A program made the position numbers and the translations under genes. This document shows positions 22,101 through 29,025 of a stretch of DNA of 64,000 nucleotides, piece after piece; the first letter of the stretch is position 1; every line of letters starts with the position of its first letter. The notes under the pieces were generated by a model. It was not told the DNA's origin. It saw only the letters and a list, made by a program, of their open reading frames with translations, and did no database searches. The stretch spans positions 134,991-198,990 of the forward strand of contig CAJUFA010000001.1 in assembly GCA_910585725.1 (NCBI GenBank). Reading direction: 5' to 3'. The DNA comes from an uncultured Dorea sp. GTDB lineage: Bacteria; Bacillota; Clostridia; Lachnospirales; Lachnospiraceae.

Positions 22101-23260
22101 TCTGCAAACATCGTATTTTCTGTATTCGATGTTACCGGACTACTCTTGCGGTACTCTCTTGCATCCTTGCCCATATTCTGATACGTAGGACTAACCTCAA
22201 CCTCGGCGTAGATATTCTGCGGTTCTTTAAGAAGAGACGCCGCTTCGCCCAGTCTCGTAATACTGGTACTGTACGCTTTATCAATATCCCCGGTCTCTGC
22301 TGCCTCCAGGCTCTCCATCAGATCCGCCGACATCATACCGTCCAGCGTCAAAGAGAACCTGCTGCTGCGCCCTTCCGATTCCTGATATGTAAGCGGGAAC
22401 GCCCACTCCCCGATACTATTACCGTCCTTATCTTTCAACGACAGCGGTACCGCCGCCGCGATACTGTTCGGACCGTGTCCGCTCTTTATTAATTCGTCGC
22501 GGTTCACCGTCGCGGAAAAAAGCTTCTCTTTCTTATTCTTCTCATAGAAAGTAATTCCGAACTCGACGTCCAGATTATCGTGCCTGGAATTGCTGGACCA
22601 GTTCAGAGCCAACGTCTCGCTGTTAACCAGATTGATCGTGGTCACTTTCAGACGAATCGGTTTCAGCTCGACTACATTCGTAACGTCCTCCGTAGAATAA
22701 TATCCAAGCAGTCGGTCTCTTCTGTTCTCATACGCCCGGTTATCCCCCGCCGCGCTGATGTTCAGAATATCCTTATCGTCCGCTCCTTCGTACGCAAGAC
22801 TCTTGCAGCGAGTCGCATAGAAAGCAGAATACACATGCCCCGTCTCGACGTCGATCTCTATCGTAATCGCCGCGTTCAGAAAATCTTTATCATAAGCATT
22901 ATCTTCCAGAAGCTTCCGTACCAGTTTCTCTGATTCAGAATTCTGCTCTGCCAGATCGCTGTTCAATGAGATTGCATAGATACGCCCCTTCTTCTCTGCA
23001 TCACTGAACGTATCGTTGCGTTCTCCTTTGCCTATAACTTCCTTCCGGAATTCCTTCCACTTACCGGAAGTGCGGTACCATGTCAGCTCCGACTCCGCCG
23101 CAAGATATACTGTCTTGGCATTCGCTTCATTCTTCCTGAATTCGGCAAGTTTGATATACCGCAGGGCAAACGGAACCGCAATCGCCGCTACAATCCCTAA
23201 TATCACCAATACCACTGTTAACTCGGTCAGTGTAAATCCTTTCTTAGAGTCCTTTTTCAT
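13148..23260 (-). CDS. Giant modular type IV prepilin / putative tip adhesin (3370 aa)
   Basis: A 10.1-kb gene whose product begins as a normal prepilin: leader MKKDSKKG, cleavage before FTLTE, then TVVLVILGIVAAIAVPFALRY. After a pilin-like part come about 400-600 unassigned residues. From about 600 to 2170 there are nearly forty GLUG-like glycine motifs (GGIAGYN, GGIVGEN, GGIIGMN and variants), which are known to form beta-helical stalks in surface adhesins. From about 2350 to 3300 there are several Fn3-like beta domains (for example ELSWADNN, YTIEWAPV, APQVTWAQ). There is no LPXTG or C-terminal membrane segment, so attachment must come from the pilin helix. The start has AAGGGG five bases upstream. 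It sits between pilT and the minor pilins. Function as adhesin is inferred. Confidence 0.85.
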   Translation of the reverse strand: MKKDSKKGFTLTELTVVLVILGIVAAIAVPFALRYIKLAEFRKNEANAKTVYLAAESELTWYRTSGKWKEFRKEVIGKGERNDTFSDAEKKGRIYAISLNSDLAEQNSESEKLVRKLLEDNAYDKDFLNAAITIEIDVETGHVYSAFYATRCKSLAYEGADDKDILNISAAGDNRAYENRRDRLLGYYSTEDVTNVVELKPIRLKVTTINLVNSETLALNWSSNSRHDNLDVEFGITFYEKNKKEKLFSATVNRDELIKSGHGPNSIAAAVPLSLKDKDGNSIGEWAFPLTYQESEGRSSRFSLTLDGMMSADLMESLEAAETGDIDKAYSTSITRLGEAASLLKEPQNIYAEVEVSPTYQNMGKDAREYRKSSPVTSNTENTMFADAPEEKNGKQEVEISRFRHLSNIRYYKQNEETVFALTGRNMDWTSEGTGLFTAQVREDASGAGSMRQLQWKSTKQGDAVLDFPSIRLLSKKYILDGGATAVSRMRLGADSVPSDEEINKFYSNGGERQQHYAEYLGLFCEVEGKIWNLTLKDPTLSLAKGEKGLDFLVGVGLVCGRSEGQLRNVRVEVSAGEDANTVEAYLADRAGADRPAAVGGLIGIVAKKDASGKLSALEPVQAGSTADNSVLKDLQMEGAVNGTLPEMRWTDGNEEDEKEQQQAAVSYQYGIGGIFGYASVKGGAKIEGCINHAKIEGNLFAGGIGGRLDGGYRSSGQTNSGSRDPNMENCSNDGLVLCTSDSVGTAQTLNGRYFGGIVGYGMGMCIEDSSSASGRSDNYRYDVSKRDSLAGKYVGGIIGHGEDSRLVGCSTKKGGYILGAEHVGGIAGSLSSDVKDVIQGAQKGVAATVNASYVIGNRYVGGIVGENGGGDTNSTVYNCINNGVVAGYEYYIGGIAGYNGSKGTLENCASYLSDYDHSVFRMVRDDWKAVEGDCVGGLAGYNNGTIRLTEDNNVLTVKSVSSIVTGNNFVGGMIGFNDTEGNLDLADEYTLIGGQVEAAGSAVGGCIGLNASVKILGNTLEVKPSGVNGKYCVGGCIGANVVALTEDMEASGLQANNTLGKITGSAFTGGVIGYQRTYAGSQLGGGKIKILEYLSITHGNDALKALAVKNAGSEAGTAGFAPMLPKVNEANNIPTVVMESANQNCLTISLTGNTAGELTQVNNNVPIQSYLYSGGVVGYCERGSRLVLLNCKNAGDISKPDGEGGLAAGVSLKAYLTEEGMDSAAAEIEDVNVSMVGGVASSNGVNQVIDHCANAGSMSGFVGLGGIVSFNTGGVFDCELSDNFGNAGLDYIGGIAGLNVNAFVGASGRGNDLGTEYTYNNIKYRSGTIRDCSTGAGKSIVGRSYVGGIAGYNLSGGTLEKNSNNADVTASGNYAGGIAGSNKGSILLTEDKSKVSRAVNGRSGIGIGGIAGINKAGGTIAVSAEGEEVIVVNGSVSIVGNMKVGGIVGINEGTLEVRSAAVMAVRPYLTCEASEVRALAGHAGGIAGEARGDITKTRNKCGTVTANFGPAGGITAVNMEGIRLISCQNLGNVNSDYGHAGGIVAENYGTIRECKVETSQGQNVRIQSRGTDEIGAVCAENEASARIEGCTVGEGVILSGESSVIGGIAGRNFGMITASDNVKKSPGVMPQVNVSAARLTVGGAAGRNESGAGSVGMITNLQVSDLTFDGFSNYRYLGGIVGENSSGAGVSNCSLSDVTIREAGSAAGNCYGGIAGKNGGRLENCEVGGITCIVQGIYTAVSTSTAEQKESQASHVGGVAGKNEETGVIMECRIVKGSSTNIISAESGMAGGIAGYNNGNIQLSGDGSAIEVMRDSNGALVSDGQMLTEQARQKGISKDSTYVGWNGKIDSPLEELSYNGGNKLNSGRDLQLTMSVNGNIGGITAYNSPKASVDYCATGNWYISNKSEAIGVGTGGIIGMNESEKDQSFLLNQAFVGREIEGKNNSEVKDNKGGTNRFAGGIIGNQNNTTAGGWKLKSCANYGTIYCLRTHYSGGVIGQWTGTGGTVEDSYNYGNLQTTYVEGWVGAAAGIVAQLYHAYEGNEYNIIGCGNFGNIYGRTGESYEHSANDSGGILGNVTAYSSQTNTGNQRQNYKIQVLDCVNGPGVKIYSYSMASGIVGFLSSDSYTVSGQEANLIGEDTKNIELRIERCRNYASVLNGRQFVAGIFGDRYGETGARNTVLEDCFSVNRQSSYYNKANYPIVSMLTANSMYGKVNNNKAGIYNYFLSDNTRNSFILLTNTSVGTNQLAAGANPLDRVNTGCAYFLTKNGKQYLIYLDSSKIKNAFMGSDLQISSGKVTLNKQEVGEVIFEIENDQYNALSAIVEAGSSFDEHVKKYYIQKETGGKEQMPAPEKVELSWADNNKEKIQIKVTPSVNTDPYKYTAVLYRSDKIGDGEEWKPVGEEFEFFAEDYSYTLPKEISDLGGYLKVGVRAYSSDKTTAPSDEKISENHIGLGRVLPAPEIRIELRKGGGTNQYQYQCHLVNMENYAEFKDASGKNAYKISVQSTDSTVGMEMEVDENGNMSPSLATGKTALQQLIVQAKPKTEDMDIRESVPTPVPVYLPTYKPEISLGAIGGSQADKNMIALPGVSITGESLEDLRITVTLTTNGRSETSEEMSVTTPPIYRADLIGTWNGRENTVFDSIDMLTAANGTVSASFANLPEELAGVSDLKVRIWYSRSGLGPVYTYYPVKDLNLGALNGYIYTYPEEKLNEIETGRTDVAEGQEMEWRYAFSHVLADADFAKYRWNSSALFDWLPRPNLSDDILTPEYDGNNRLQYMFRWDQGAGEYQPGQKYMISLAGINENEDGTFQKVSIVTNMEISDNQYTADAEEWTYKKVELTVTRIGDTSGDKKTVGLTASKEYSVKQRLPRPAQPSAVNYNTDELVYTIEWAPVTPEMGAEPSDPQSGCVSYGIYVQPYEADGTTLGATELLETVPAGEKQPNGMYRKDLNLEKYAGKRAVIYVVAQAREEDVSYVNSVNGVTYELDIPARINAPQVTWAQDWEYDPDKFVSVEEFEAEDELKAGRLRVTVIPDKGSIPPGDSSYLLKAYVFNSEDEANAAKTSIENGGIPEVGSGGLLATCPAMTENILPPNVMEINKDGSYSATLRGILSEYAGKWLLLYTRISAGGGQISSNWAVNPDIWRLPYVQLPKPTTLVEDDHVKDIVVKAGTNPDMLGEENWTARQTGLCWDGVKLADTYYVRLKNKDGTETEYRFVEEADTTAVLTGEKKIVVYQKKKDGQDQDIWEEVTMSENPGITGPEIYAHQVFELLDYNMTYTGNYTEDGGLIYTYQVELNARLETEWSEEKGFTYRLILPDAVSLTSAKGTSVTDSGLCVTAEASVSSDVAENTPDGASQSDAYRRSEEDQVLF

Positions 23261-23308
23261 AAAATCCCCTTCTCAGTCTGATTCACTTACCAATTTATAG
23301 CCTTATAT

Positions 23309-24403
23309 CTACATATTTCCGTTCGCCAACGCATCTGGATTCTGGGCGAATGCAATCGCCGTCTGCCGAGTGATCCCGCCCTCTCTGAGCAGCTGCAGAA
23401 TTGCTTCGTCCATAGATATCATTCCAAGTCTCCGGTTAGTCTGCATAATATTCGGGATCTGATGCGTCTTCCCTTCCCTGATCAGATTCCGTATCGCCGC
23501 ATTCGCGTGGAGCACTTCAAACGCCGCCACTCTGCCCATGCCGTCCGCCCTCGGTATTAGCTGCTGGGAAATGACGGCCTCCAGTACGTTGGAAAGCTGC
23601 ACCCGGATCTGCTGCTGCTGATGCGGCGGAAATACGTCGATCACACGGTCTATCGTACTCGGCGCGCCGATCGTATGTAAGGTAGACAATACCAGATGTC
23701 CTGTCTCCGCCGCCGTAACCGCCACGCTGATCGTCTCATAATCTCTCATCTCTCCTACCAGAATGACGTCCGGGTCTTCCCTAAGCGCCGCCCTTAAGGC
23801 ATTGGCATAACTCTGGGTATCCAGGCCGATCTCCCTCTGATTAACCATGGACCTTTTATGATGGTGAAGGTACTCGATAGGATCCTCCAATGTGATCACA
23901 TGCGCGTCCCTGCACTGATTAACCTTATCAATAATAGCCGCCAGAGTCGTCGACTTACCGCTTCCGGTAGGTCCTGTTACCAGCACCAGCCCTCTCTTTC
24001 TCTGATACAGGTCGATGATCGAAGCCGGAACGCCAAGCGCCTCCGGCGAGGGGATCTGTGAAGATATCAGGCGGAACGCCAACGCCGGCGCCCCCTGCTG
24101 CCGGAATATATTGACACGGTATCTCTCCCCCTCCGGCTGTGAAAAGGACATGTCGTATTCCCCCCGCTCCTCAAAGAGACGGAACTGCTCTTCATTCATG
24201 ATACGGCGGGCGACCGCCATTGTATCTTCTGCCGTAAGGCAACGGAAGGGCAAAGCGGTAAGATTGCCGTTCTGCCGCATCCGAGGCTCGATTCCCGTCG
24301 TAAGATGTACGTCGCTTGCTCCTGCCTGGGACGCTTTGTTTAAAATCTCCTCTATCCGAATTTCTTCTCTTTCTGTTTTTTCTATTCTGTCTGTTCTCTC
24401 CAT
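23309..24403 (-). CDS. pilT: Type IV pilus retraction ATPase PilT
   Basis: A 364-residue hexameric ATPase that disassembles the pilus. Motifs are ASDVHLTTG near the N-terminus, Walker A GPTGSGKST, Asp box with ITLEDPIEY, Walker B ILVGEMRD, His box STLHTIGAPST, and the PilT-type C-terminal region with AIRNLIREGKTHQI. Length is normal. It is the first gene of the pilus cluster, has an AAAGG site before the ATG, and is followed after 48 bases by the giant prepilin. Its presence argues that the locus makes dynamic pili and not a type II secretion system. Confidence 0.95.
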   Translation of the reverse strand: MERTDRIEKTEREEIRIEEILNKASQAGASDVHLTTGIEPRMRQNGNLTALPFRCLTAEDTMAVARRIMNEEQFRLFEERGEYDMSFSQPEGERYRVNIFRQQGAPALAFRLISSQIPSPEALGVPASIIDLYQRKRGLVLVTGPTGSGKSTTLAAIIDKVNQCRDAHVITLEDPIEYLHHHKRSMVNQREIGLDTQSYANALRAALREDPDVILVGEMRDYETISVAVTAAETGHLVLSTLHTIGAPSTIDRVIDVFPPHQQQQIRVQLSNVLEAVISQQLIPRADGMGRVAAFEVLHANAAIRNLIREGKTHQIPNIMQTNRRLGMISMDEAILQLLREGGITRQTAIAFAQNPDALANGNM

Positions 24404-24463
24404 TTTACCTTTCCCGCACCTTTCTGTTACTGCTTTTACCGGTTCATTAAATTGCGTTATAAG

Positions 24464-24501
24464 AATATCAGGAGGGTAAAATGCTTTACCCTCCTGATAT
24501 T
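24464..24501. promoter_or_regulatory. Leader hairpin upstream of pilT
   Basis: Perfect 17-bp stem (24464-24480 with 24485-24501) and a four-base loop, lying between the predicted pil promoter and pilT. The stem contains GGAGGG on both strands. There is no T tract on the minus strand. On the plus strand a T7 run lies 10 bases beyond it, but no plus-strand gene ends here. It could act in the pil mRNA leader or be a DNA-level palindrome. Confidence 0.55.
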
Positions 24502-24552
24502 ATGCATCTTATTTTTTTCTCAAAATCACTCTCGATTCATAAATTTGAATCA

Positions 24553-24582
24553 ATTATAACAAATAAAACGAAATATTGTCAG
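24553..24582 (-). promoter_or_regulatory. Putative promoter of the pilus operon
   Basis: Reading the minus strand: CTGACA (24582-24577), an 18-base spacer, and TATAAT (24558-24553) with an extended -10 TG. It lies after the LytTR gene and about 150 bases before pilT. No riboswitch was recognised in the leader. Confidence 0.6.
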
Positions 24583-24644
24583 AATATGTTATACATCGTA
24601 CTTTTTTCGTCATACATTGTATTCGTTCCCGGCAATTCCCCTCA

Positions 24645-25370
24645 CTAATCCTTGCAGTAAAAATCGAAGTACTGCTCCCGAAAAACCTGATATGCGCCAC
24701 GCGGAAGATGCACGGCGTCCCCGTTGTCTATCCTGATCTCCTGCGCATTCAGACTTTCCACATGTATCAGGTTGATAATATAAGCGGCCCCTACTTTCAC
24801 AAACTCCTGATATTCCGAGAGAATCTCAAAGAGACTGGTCATAGTCATCCGCAGCGTCAGTGTTTCGCCGTCCGCAAGATATACCTGCTGACATCTCTTT
24901 TGGGCTTCCAGATAGAGAATATCCCGCAGCGCTACCCTGTTGATTCTGCCCTTGGTCTGCAGGATCAGATATCGTTTTCTCTCTTCTTTTATATCTTTCA
25001 GCAGCATATCCATAGCGGTAAAAAACTTCCCTTGTGAGACCGGTTTGACCAGATAATGCGACGCATACACGTCGAAAGCTTCCATCGCATGTTCTCTGGA
25101 AACCGAAAGGAATATAATCCTGCAGTCGCTCCCCATATTCCTGAGTTCCTCCGCCGCCTCTATTCCAGACTTCTTGCCCATATAGATATCCGTCAGCAGC
25201 AAGTCCGGATTATATTCGTCCCCCCTGACCCGCCGAAGCATTTCCTCGGCGCTGGTAAAGCGCTCTACCTGGAATTCATATTCTTCATGCTTTTCCTGAT
25301 AGCTATTTAACATGGCTTCCATTTTATCTAGTTCCGTCCCCTTGTCATCACAAAGTGCGATATTATACAT
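24645..25370 (-). CDS. LytTR-family response regulator, orphan
   Basis: A 241-residue regulator: receiver domain about 1-125 with phospho-acceptor Asp in LLLTDIYMG, Thr/Ser switch in IIFLSVSRE and Lys in YLVKPVS; LytTR DNA-binding domain about 135-240 (GRINRVALRDILYLEA). The codon GTG at 25382 overlaps its own ribosome binding site, so the ATG at 25370, nine bases after GAGGTG, is preferred. No histidine kinase gene is adjacent, so it is an orphan. It lies directly upstream of the pilus operon in the same direction and could regulate it; that is inference. Confidence 0.85.
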   Translation of the reverse strand: MYNIALCDDKGTELDKMEAMLNSYQEKHEEYEFQVERFTSAEEMLRRVRGDEYNPDLLLTDIYMGKKSGIEAAEELRNMGSDCRIIFLSVSREHAMEAFDVYASHYLVKPVSQGKFFTAMDMLLKDIKEERKRYLILQTKGRINRVALRDILYLEAQKRCQQVYLADGETLTLRMTMTSLFEILSEYQEFVKVGAAYIINLIHVESLNAQEIRIDNGDAVHLPRGAYQVFREQYFDFYCKD

Positions 25371-25393
25371 AATATTGCACACCTCTTTCTTAA

Positions 25394-25435
25394 AATATAT
25401 AACTCTTTATAATAAATTATAAAGAGTTATATATT
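25394..25435. repeat. Perfect AT-rich palindrome before the LytTR gene
   Basis: 20-base arms (25394-25413 and 25416-25435) with a two-base centre. It lies between the end of the yyaL-like gene and the ribosome binding site of the LytTR gene. It may be an operator of the regulator or a terminator of the upstream gene; there is no strong T tract on the minus strand. Confidence 0.6.
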
Positions 25436-25458
25436 AAAATGCAATTTCTTTTTTTTAT

Positions 25459-27228
25459 TTAAGGTTTAGATATATCGCGCTCAATCATGGCAATCAGCGC
25501 AAAACTGCAGCCGGCGGGATATTCCTGAATCTCCCTCGCGCAATACCGGACCTGTCTGCCATACGCCTCCCGCCAGCTCTTCTCGCCCGTCAAAGCCGCC
25601 AATTTCCCAAGTGCCATTACCGCCGCGGAATTGCCGGAAGGTATCGCCCCGTCGTGCATTTCTTTGGGACGGGCGATCAACGGCGCGGCGTCCGAAGCAT
25701 AGATATAATAACCGCCCTCCTCGCCGTCTTCGAAGAACTGCCGCATCTGCCCGGCTCTGCGTATCGCTTCCGTCAGATATACTTTCCGCAGATCAATCTG
25801 ATACAATTCCAACAGAGCGAGAGCGTACACCGCATAATCCTTAAGCAGCCCCCGGTAAGCGGCTTCTCCGTCCCGATAACGAAGACAGAGCCTTCCCTGC
25901 GCGTCCGTCATATGTCCCTCGATGAATTCCTGCGCCTTTCTCGCCGCCTTCAGATAACGCTCCTCCCTGAGTACCGCTCCCGCACGCGCAAGCGCCAGTA
26001 TTGTCCAGGCGTTCCATGAGAGCAGGATCTTATCGTCTTTATGAAGACTCGTCCTCTTCAGACGATATTCATATAGTTTTTTTTCGGCCTGACCGCCGCT
26101 TTCCCAGTGTTTCCCAATACGATTCGGAATGCTCTTTCCCTCAAAGTTCCCCGTTTTTGTAATCCCATACCGGCTGCAGAATTCCCTTCCCTCTGCTTCT
26201 CCCAATACGGCCGTTACTTCCTCCGGCGTAAATACATAATATTTGCCTTCCACACCTTCACTATCCGCGTCCTGGCCACAGTAGAATCCTCCCTGGCTAT
26301 CCGTCAGTTCACGCAGAATGTAATCCGCCGTATGCCGGACCATATCTTCATACTTATCCTTCCCGGTAATGCGGTATGCTTCCAGATAAGCCAGAATCAG
26401 CAGCGCATTGTCGTATAACATCTTCTCAAAATGCGGGACAAGCCACTTCTCGTCCGTCGAATAGCGCGAGAATCCCCCGCCGATATGATCGTGGATTCCC
26501 CCGTTCATCATAGCGTCCAATGTCTTTTCCGCCATACGGAGCGCGTCATTTTCCCCTTCTTCCCCGGCGTACCTCATCAGAAAGAGAAGATTATGCGGCG
26601 ACGGGAATTTGGGCGCGCCGCCGAAACCGCCCCATACCGGATCGAACTGCTCCCTGAAGATATGGTATGCCTTTTGCAGAAGCTCTTTCTCAGATAATTG
26701 ATTGTCCGGACTGTCTTTCTGCGTCGTACTTGTCCGGTTAATAGCCGCCGTAATCTCTTCTCCGTCCCGAATCAGGTCCTCTCGTCTGTCACGCCACAGC
26801 GCAAGTACTTTTTTCAGGATATCCTTAAGTCCCGGACGCCCATAATACTGTTCTTTGGGAAAATATGTCCCTGCAAAAAAGGGCTTTTGCTCCGGCGTCA
26901 TGATAATCGTAAGCGGCCAGCCTCCCTGACCGGTAACCGCTTGGCAGACCGACATGTATACCGCGTCAATATCCGGCCGCTCCTCCCGATCAACCTTGAT
27001 ACTTACATAGCCCTGATTCAAGATCTCTGCAACCTCCCCATCCTCGAAGGATTCATGCGCCATTACGTGGCACCAATGGCAGGTAGAATAACCTATGCTG
27101 AGAAATACTGGCTTATTCTGCGCCTCTGCCTTTCTGAATGCCTCTTCACACCAGGGATACCAATCTACCGGATTGTCCTTGTGCTGAATCAGATATGGGG
27201 ATTTTTCATTTTTTAATCTATTTGACAT
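25459..27228 (-). CDS. YyaL-like thioredoxin-domain protein (DUF255)
   Basis: A 589-residue protein. The N-terminal thioredoxin-like DUF255 domain (about 1-165) has [21 protein letters not shown] and [10 protein letters not shown]. It is followed by an alpha/alpha-toroid region like N-acylglucosamine epimerases, with [23 protein letters not shown] and [12 protein letters not shown]. Members of the YyaL/SPATA20 group are usually about 670-690 residues, so this one lacks part of the C-terminal end; no frame break was seen. The function in bacteria is not established. It is monocistronic as far as can be seen. Confidence 0.85.
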   Translation of the reverse strand: MSNRLKNEKSPYLIQHKDNPVDWYPWCEEAFRKAEAQNKPVFLSIGYSTCHWCHVMAHESFEDGEVAEILNQGYVSIKVDREERPDIDAVYMSVCQAVTGQGGWPLTIIMTPEQKPFFAGTYFPKEQYYGRPGLKDILKKVLALWRDRREDLIRDGEEITAAINRTSTTQKDSPDNQLSEKELLQKAYHIFREQFDPVWGGFGGAPKFPSPHNLLFLMRYAGEEGENDALRMAEKTLDAMMNGGIHDHIGGGFSRYSTDEKWLVPHFEKMLYDNALLILAYLEAYRITGKDKYEDMVRHTADYILRELTDSQGGFYCGQDADSEGVEGKYYVFTPEEVTAVLGEAEGREFCSRYGITKTGNFEGKSIPNRIGKHWESGGQAEKKLYEYRLKRTSLHKDDKILLSWNAWTILALARAGAVLREERYLKAARKAQEFIEGHMTDAQGRLCLRYRDGEAAYRGLLKDYAVYALALLELYQIDLRKVYLTEAIRRAGQMRQFFEDGEEGGYYIYASDAAPLIARPKEMHDGAIPSGNSAAVMALGKLAALTGEKSWREAYGRQVRYCAREIQEYPAGCSFALIAMIERDISKP

Positions 27229-27342
27229 AACTTCTCCTTTCGCCGCGCTCTCTCCTCTTAACCGGCTGTCAACGTTAACAACGGTTAGAATTTTTCTTAT
27301 TATTTCCTTGAAAATCCATTACAATTCACTTCTCGTTTAATA

Positions 27343-27371
27343 TTTACAATAATCTGCCTCTTTGCTATAAT
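27343..27371 (+). promoter_or_regulatory. Promoter of the zinc-ribbon membrane protein gene
   Basis: TTTACA at 27343-27348, 17-base spacer, TATAAT at 27366-27371 with an extended -10 TG at 27363-27364. It lies about 110 bases upstream of the ATG at 27481, which has a GAGGAGG ribosome binding site. Confidence 0.7.
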
Positions 27372-27480
27372 CTATTTGTCCAGGCTCGTACAAGGAACAA
27401 ACGATATAGTTGTTTTCCATCCTGAAGATAATATTTTGCTGCGGGCCGCGAGATTTTACACACAATTGAGGAGGTAGAGT

Positions 27481-28080
27481 ATGTTTTGTCCTAAATGCGG
27501 AAAAAATGTTCCGGACAATACCAAATTTTGTCCGGGCTGCGGAGCCGATCTTTCTCTGGGACGCCGCGCCCAGAATGCTGCAAATAAAGCGTTCGACGCC
27601 ACAGAAAAAGAATTGGAAGGCGCAGTAAGGGAAGTACAGCGAACATTTAACGGAAATAACGGATATGCGCCGAACGGCGGCGAGAGGTTAACGGATGACA
27701 GGGGATTATTAGCCTACATATTACTTTCAATTATCACATGCGGTATCTATAGTTATTACTTCTTATACAAGATGGCGCATGATGTGAATATTGCCTGCGA
27801 GGGAGACGGTGAAGAGACCGCAGGCCTGGTCGCATTTATCTTATTATCGCTCGTTACTTGCGGGATCTACGCATGGATCTGGTATTACAAACTCGGAAAC
27901 AGGCTGGCCGCGAATGCGCCCCGTTACGGAATGACTTTCCAGGAAAACGGAACGACGGTTCTGATGTGGCTGCTCTTCGGCTCGCTTCTATGCGGAATCG
28001 GTCCGTTTATTGCAATGAACATCCTGATCAAGAATTCCAACAGAATCTGCAACGCTTATAACCGACAGTTTAATTTATAA
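27481..28080 (+). CDS. Zinc-ribbon and DUF4234 membrane protein
   Basis: A 199-residue protein. The N-terminal zinc ribbon has two CxxC knuckles (CPKCG and CPGCG, residues about 3-25). A linker follows, then a DUF4234-like membrane region with two similar hairpins (LLAYILLSIITCGIYSYYF and LVAFILLSLVTCGIYAWIW) and a third segment near WLLFGSLLCGIGPFIAM. The family is common in Firmicutes and its role is unknown. Good promoter and ribosome binding site; it ends at a bidirectional terminator. Confidence 0.8.
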   Translation: MFCPKCGKNVPDNTKFCPGCGADLSLGRRAQNAANKAFDATEKELEGAVREVQRTFNGNNGYAPNGGERLTDDRGLLAYILLSIITCGIYSYYFLYKMAHDVNIACEGDGEETAGLVAFILLSLVTCGIYAWIWYYKLGNRLAANAPRYGMTFQENGTTVLMWLLFGSLLCGIGPFIAMNILIKNSNRICNAYNRQFNL

Positions 28081-28112
28081 TTATACGGGTTATACATATG
28101 GATGGAAAATAA

Positions 28113-28156
28113 AAAGTACCCGAAAGAAAGCGTTATACTCGTCTTTCGGGTACTTT
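28113..28156. terminator. Bidirectional terminator
   Basis: 15-bp stem (28113-28127 with 28142-28156), flanked by A5 and a short T run, between the convergent zinc-ribbon gene and the DUF6440-like gene. Confidence 0.75.
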
Positions 28157-28159
28157 AAT

Positions 28160-28342
28160 TTAACTATTCATAATCGGAGAAATGATCGGTCTTCCGTCTC
28201 TGTCCAGCAAAGGCGTCATTCCTCCAGCCTGACCGCACACATGAAACACATAATTCACACCGGTAACTTTATCCACCCAGATTTCCGTGACATTCATTGT
28301 TCCTTGTGAATAAACTCTCTCAAATCTTTCATTCTTAGCCAT
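28160..28342 (-). CDS. DUF6440-like small protein
   Basis: A 60-residue protein. ERFERVYSQG, followed by IWVDKVTGVNYVFH and GMTPLLDRDGRP, is the pattern of a short Firmicutes family of unknown function (DUF6440-like, from memory). No membrane segment or signal. The gene converges on the zinc-ribbon gene across a shared terminator. The 233 bases after its start hold no recognised gene. Confidence 0.7.
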   Translation of the reverse strand: MAKNERFERVYSQGTMNVTEIWVDKVTGVNYVFHVCGQAGGMTPLLDRDGRPIISPIMNS

Positions 28343-28575
28343 TATCTACCTCCGCAAATTCAAATATCCCGATTATCCTCTTTTACTATTATAATGTTTC
28401 TGTATATATAGTATGGCTTAATCGTCTCTTTTGCAAGAAAATATTTATAAATTTTCATATAGGCTAAGAAATAAATCGCCTTGTCTCTGTTTTCCAACAA
28501 ATTTTTTAGGTTTGTTGTATTGTTGCAAGTTTACTCTTCCACCTTAAAGATCCGCTGTTAAAATGTGTCTTTTTT

Positions 28576-29025
28576 TTAGATTTTGCTATGGTTCTTCCGA
28601 TATTCTGCCGGACTGCACCCATTCACCTTCTTAAACGATTTGGAAAAATAATGATAGTCGTTAAATCCCGATCTGCGCGCCACTTCCTTGATCTTATCAT
28701 TCGTACCGGAAAGCAGCGCCTTTGCACAGTCCATCCGAAGTTCAAAAAGGTACGAAGAAAATCCGCCGCCCATTTCCTGCTTAAAAAGATAGCTTAAATA
28801 AGCCGGATTCAGTCCCACAAGTTCCGCCGCGTCGGGAAGCCCCACCGATTCCTGATAGTGGAGCTTAAGATACTCCGCCACACGCCGCACAGCGCTGCTT
28901 ACATGCTCCGGGACCGGTCTTTGTTGTCTCAGAAACAAATGATCCTTATAATCACCGAAGATCTCCTTAAGGTCCTCTGCCTTAATAATCTCGATGCGGC
29001 GTGATTTGATACTGAAGCGCCTCAA
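28576..29025 (-). pseudogene. AraC-type regulator remnant (YesN C-terminal part)
   Basis: The frame holds an intact AraC-type helix-turn-helix domain (about 45-149; PAYLSYLFKQEMGGGFSSYL and SGFNDYHYFSKSFKKVNG) and the short region that normally precedes it in YesN-type response regulators. The receiver domain is missing. Just upstream, out of frame, is the front half of a YesM-type kinase gene that stops at the point where its catalytic domain should begin. A single deletion joining the two genes explains both. The stub might still be translated from the ATG at 29025, but there is no evidence of that. Confidence 0.7.

Noticed and set aside
3374..24403. Type II secretion or competence system
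   Set aside because: A PilT retraction ATPase, PilM/N/O-type proteins and several minor pilins fit a type IV pilus better, and a Gram-positive cell needs no secretin.
28576..29025. Intact small AraC-family regulator
   Set aside because: It lacks any sensing domain, and the upstream kinase stub shows it arose by deletion from a response regulator.
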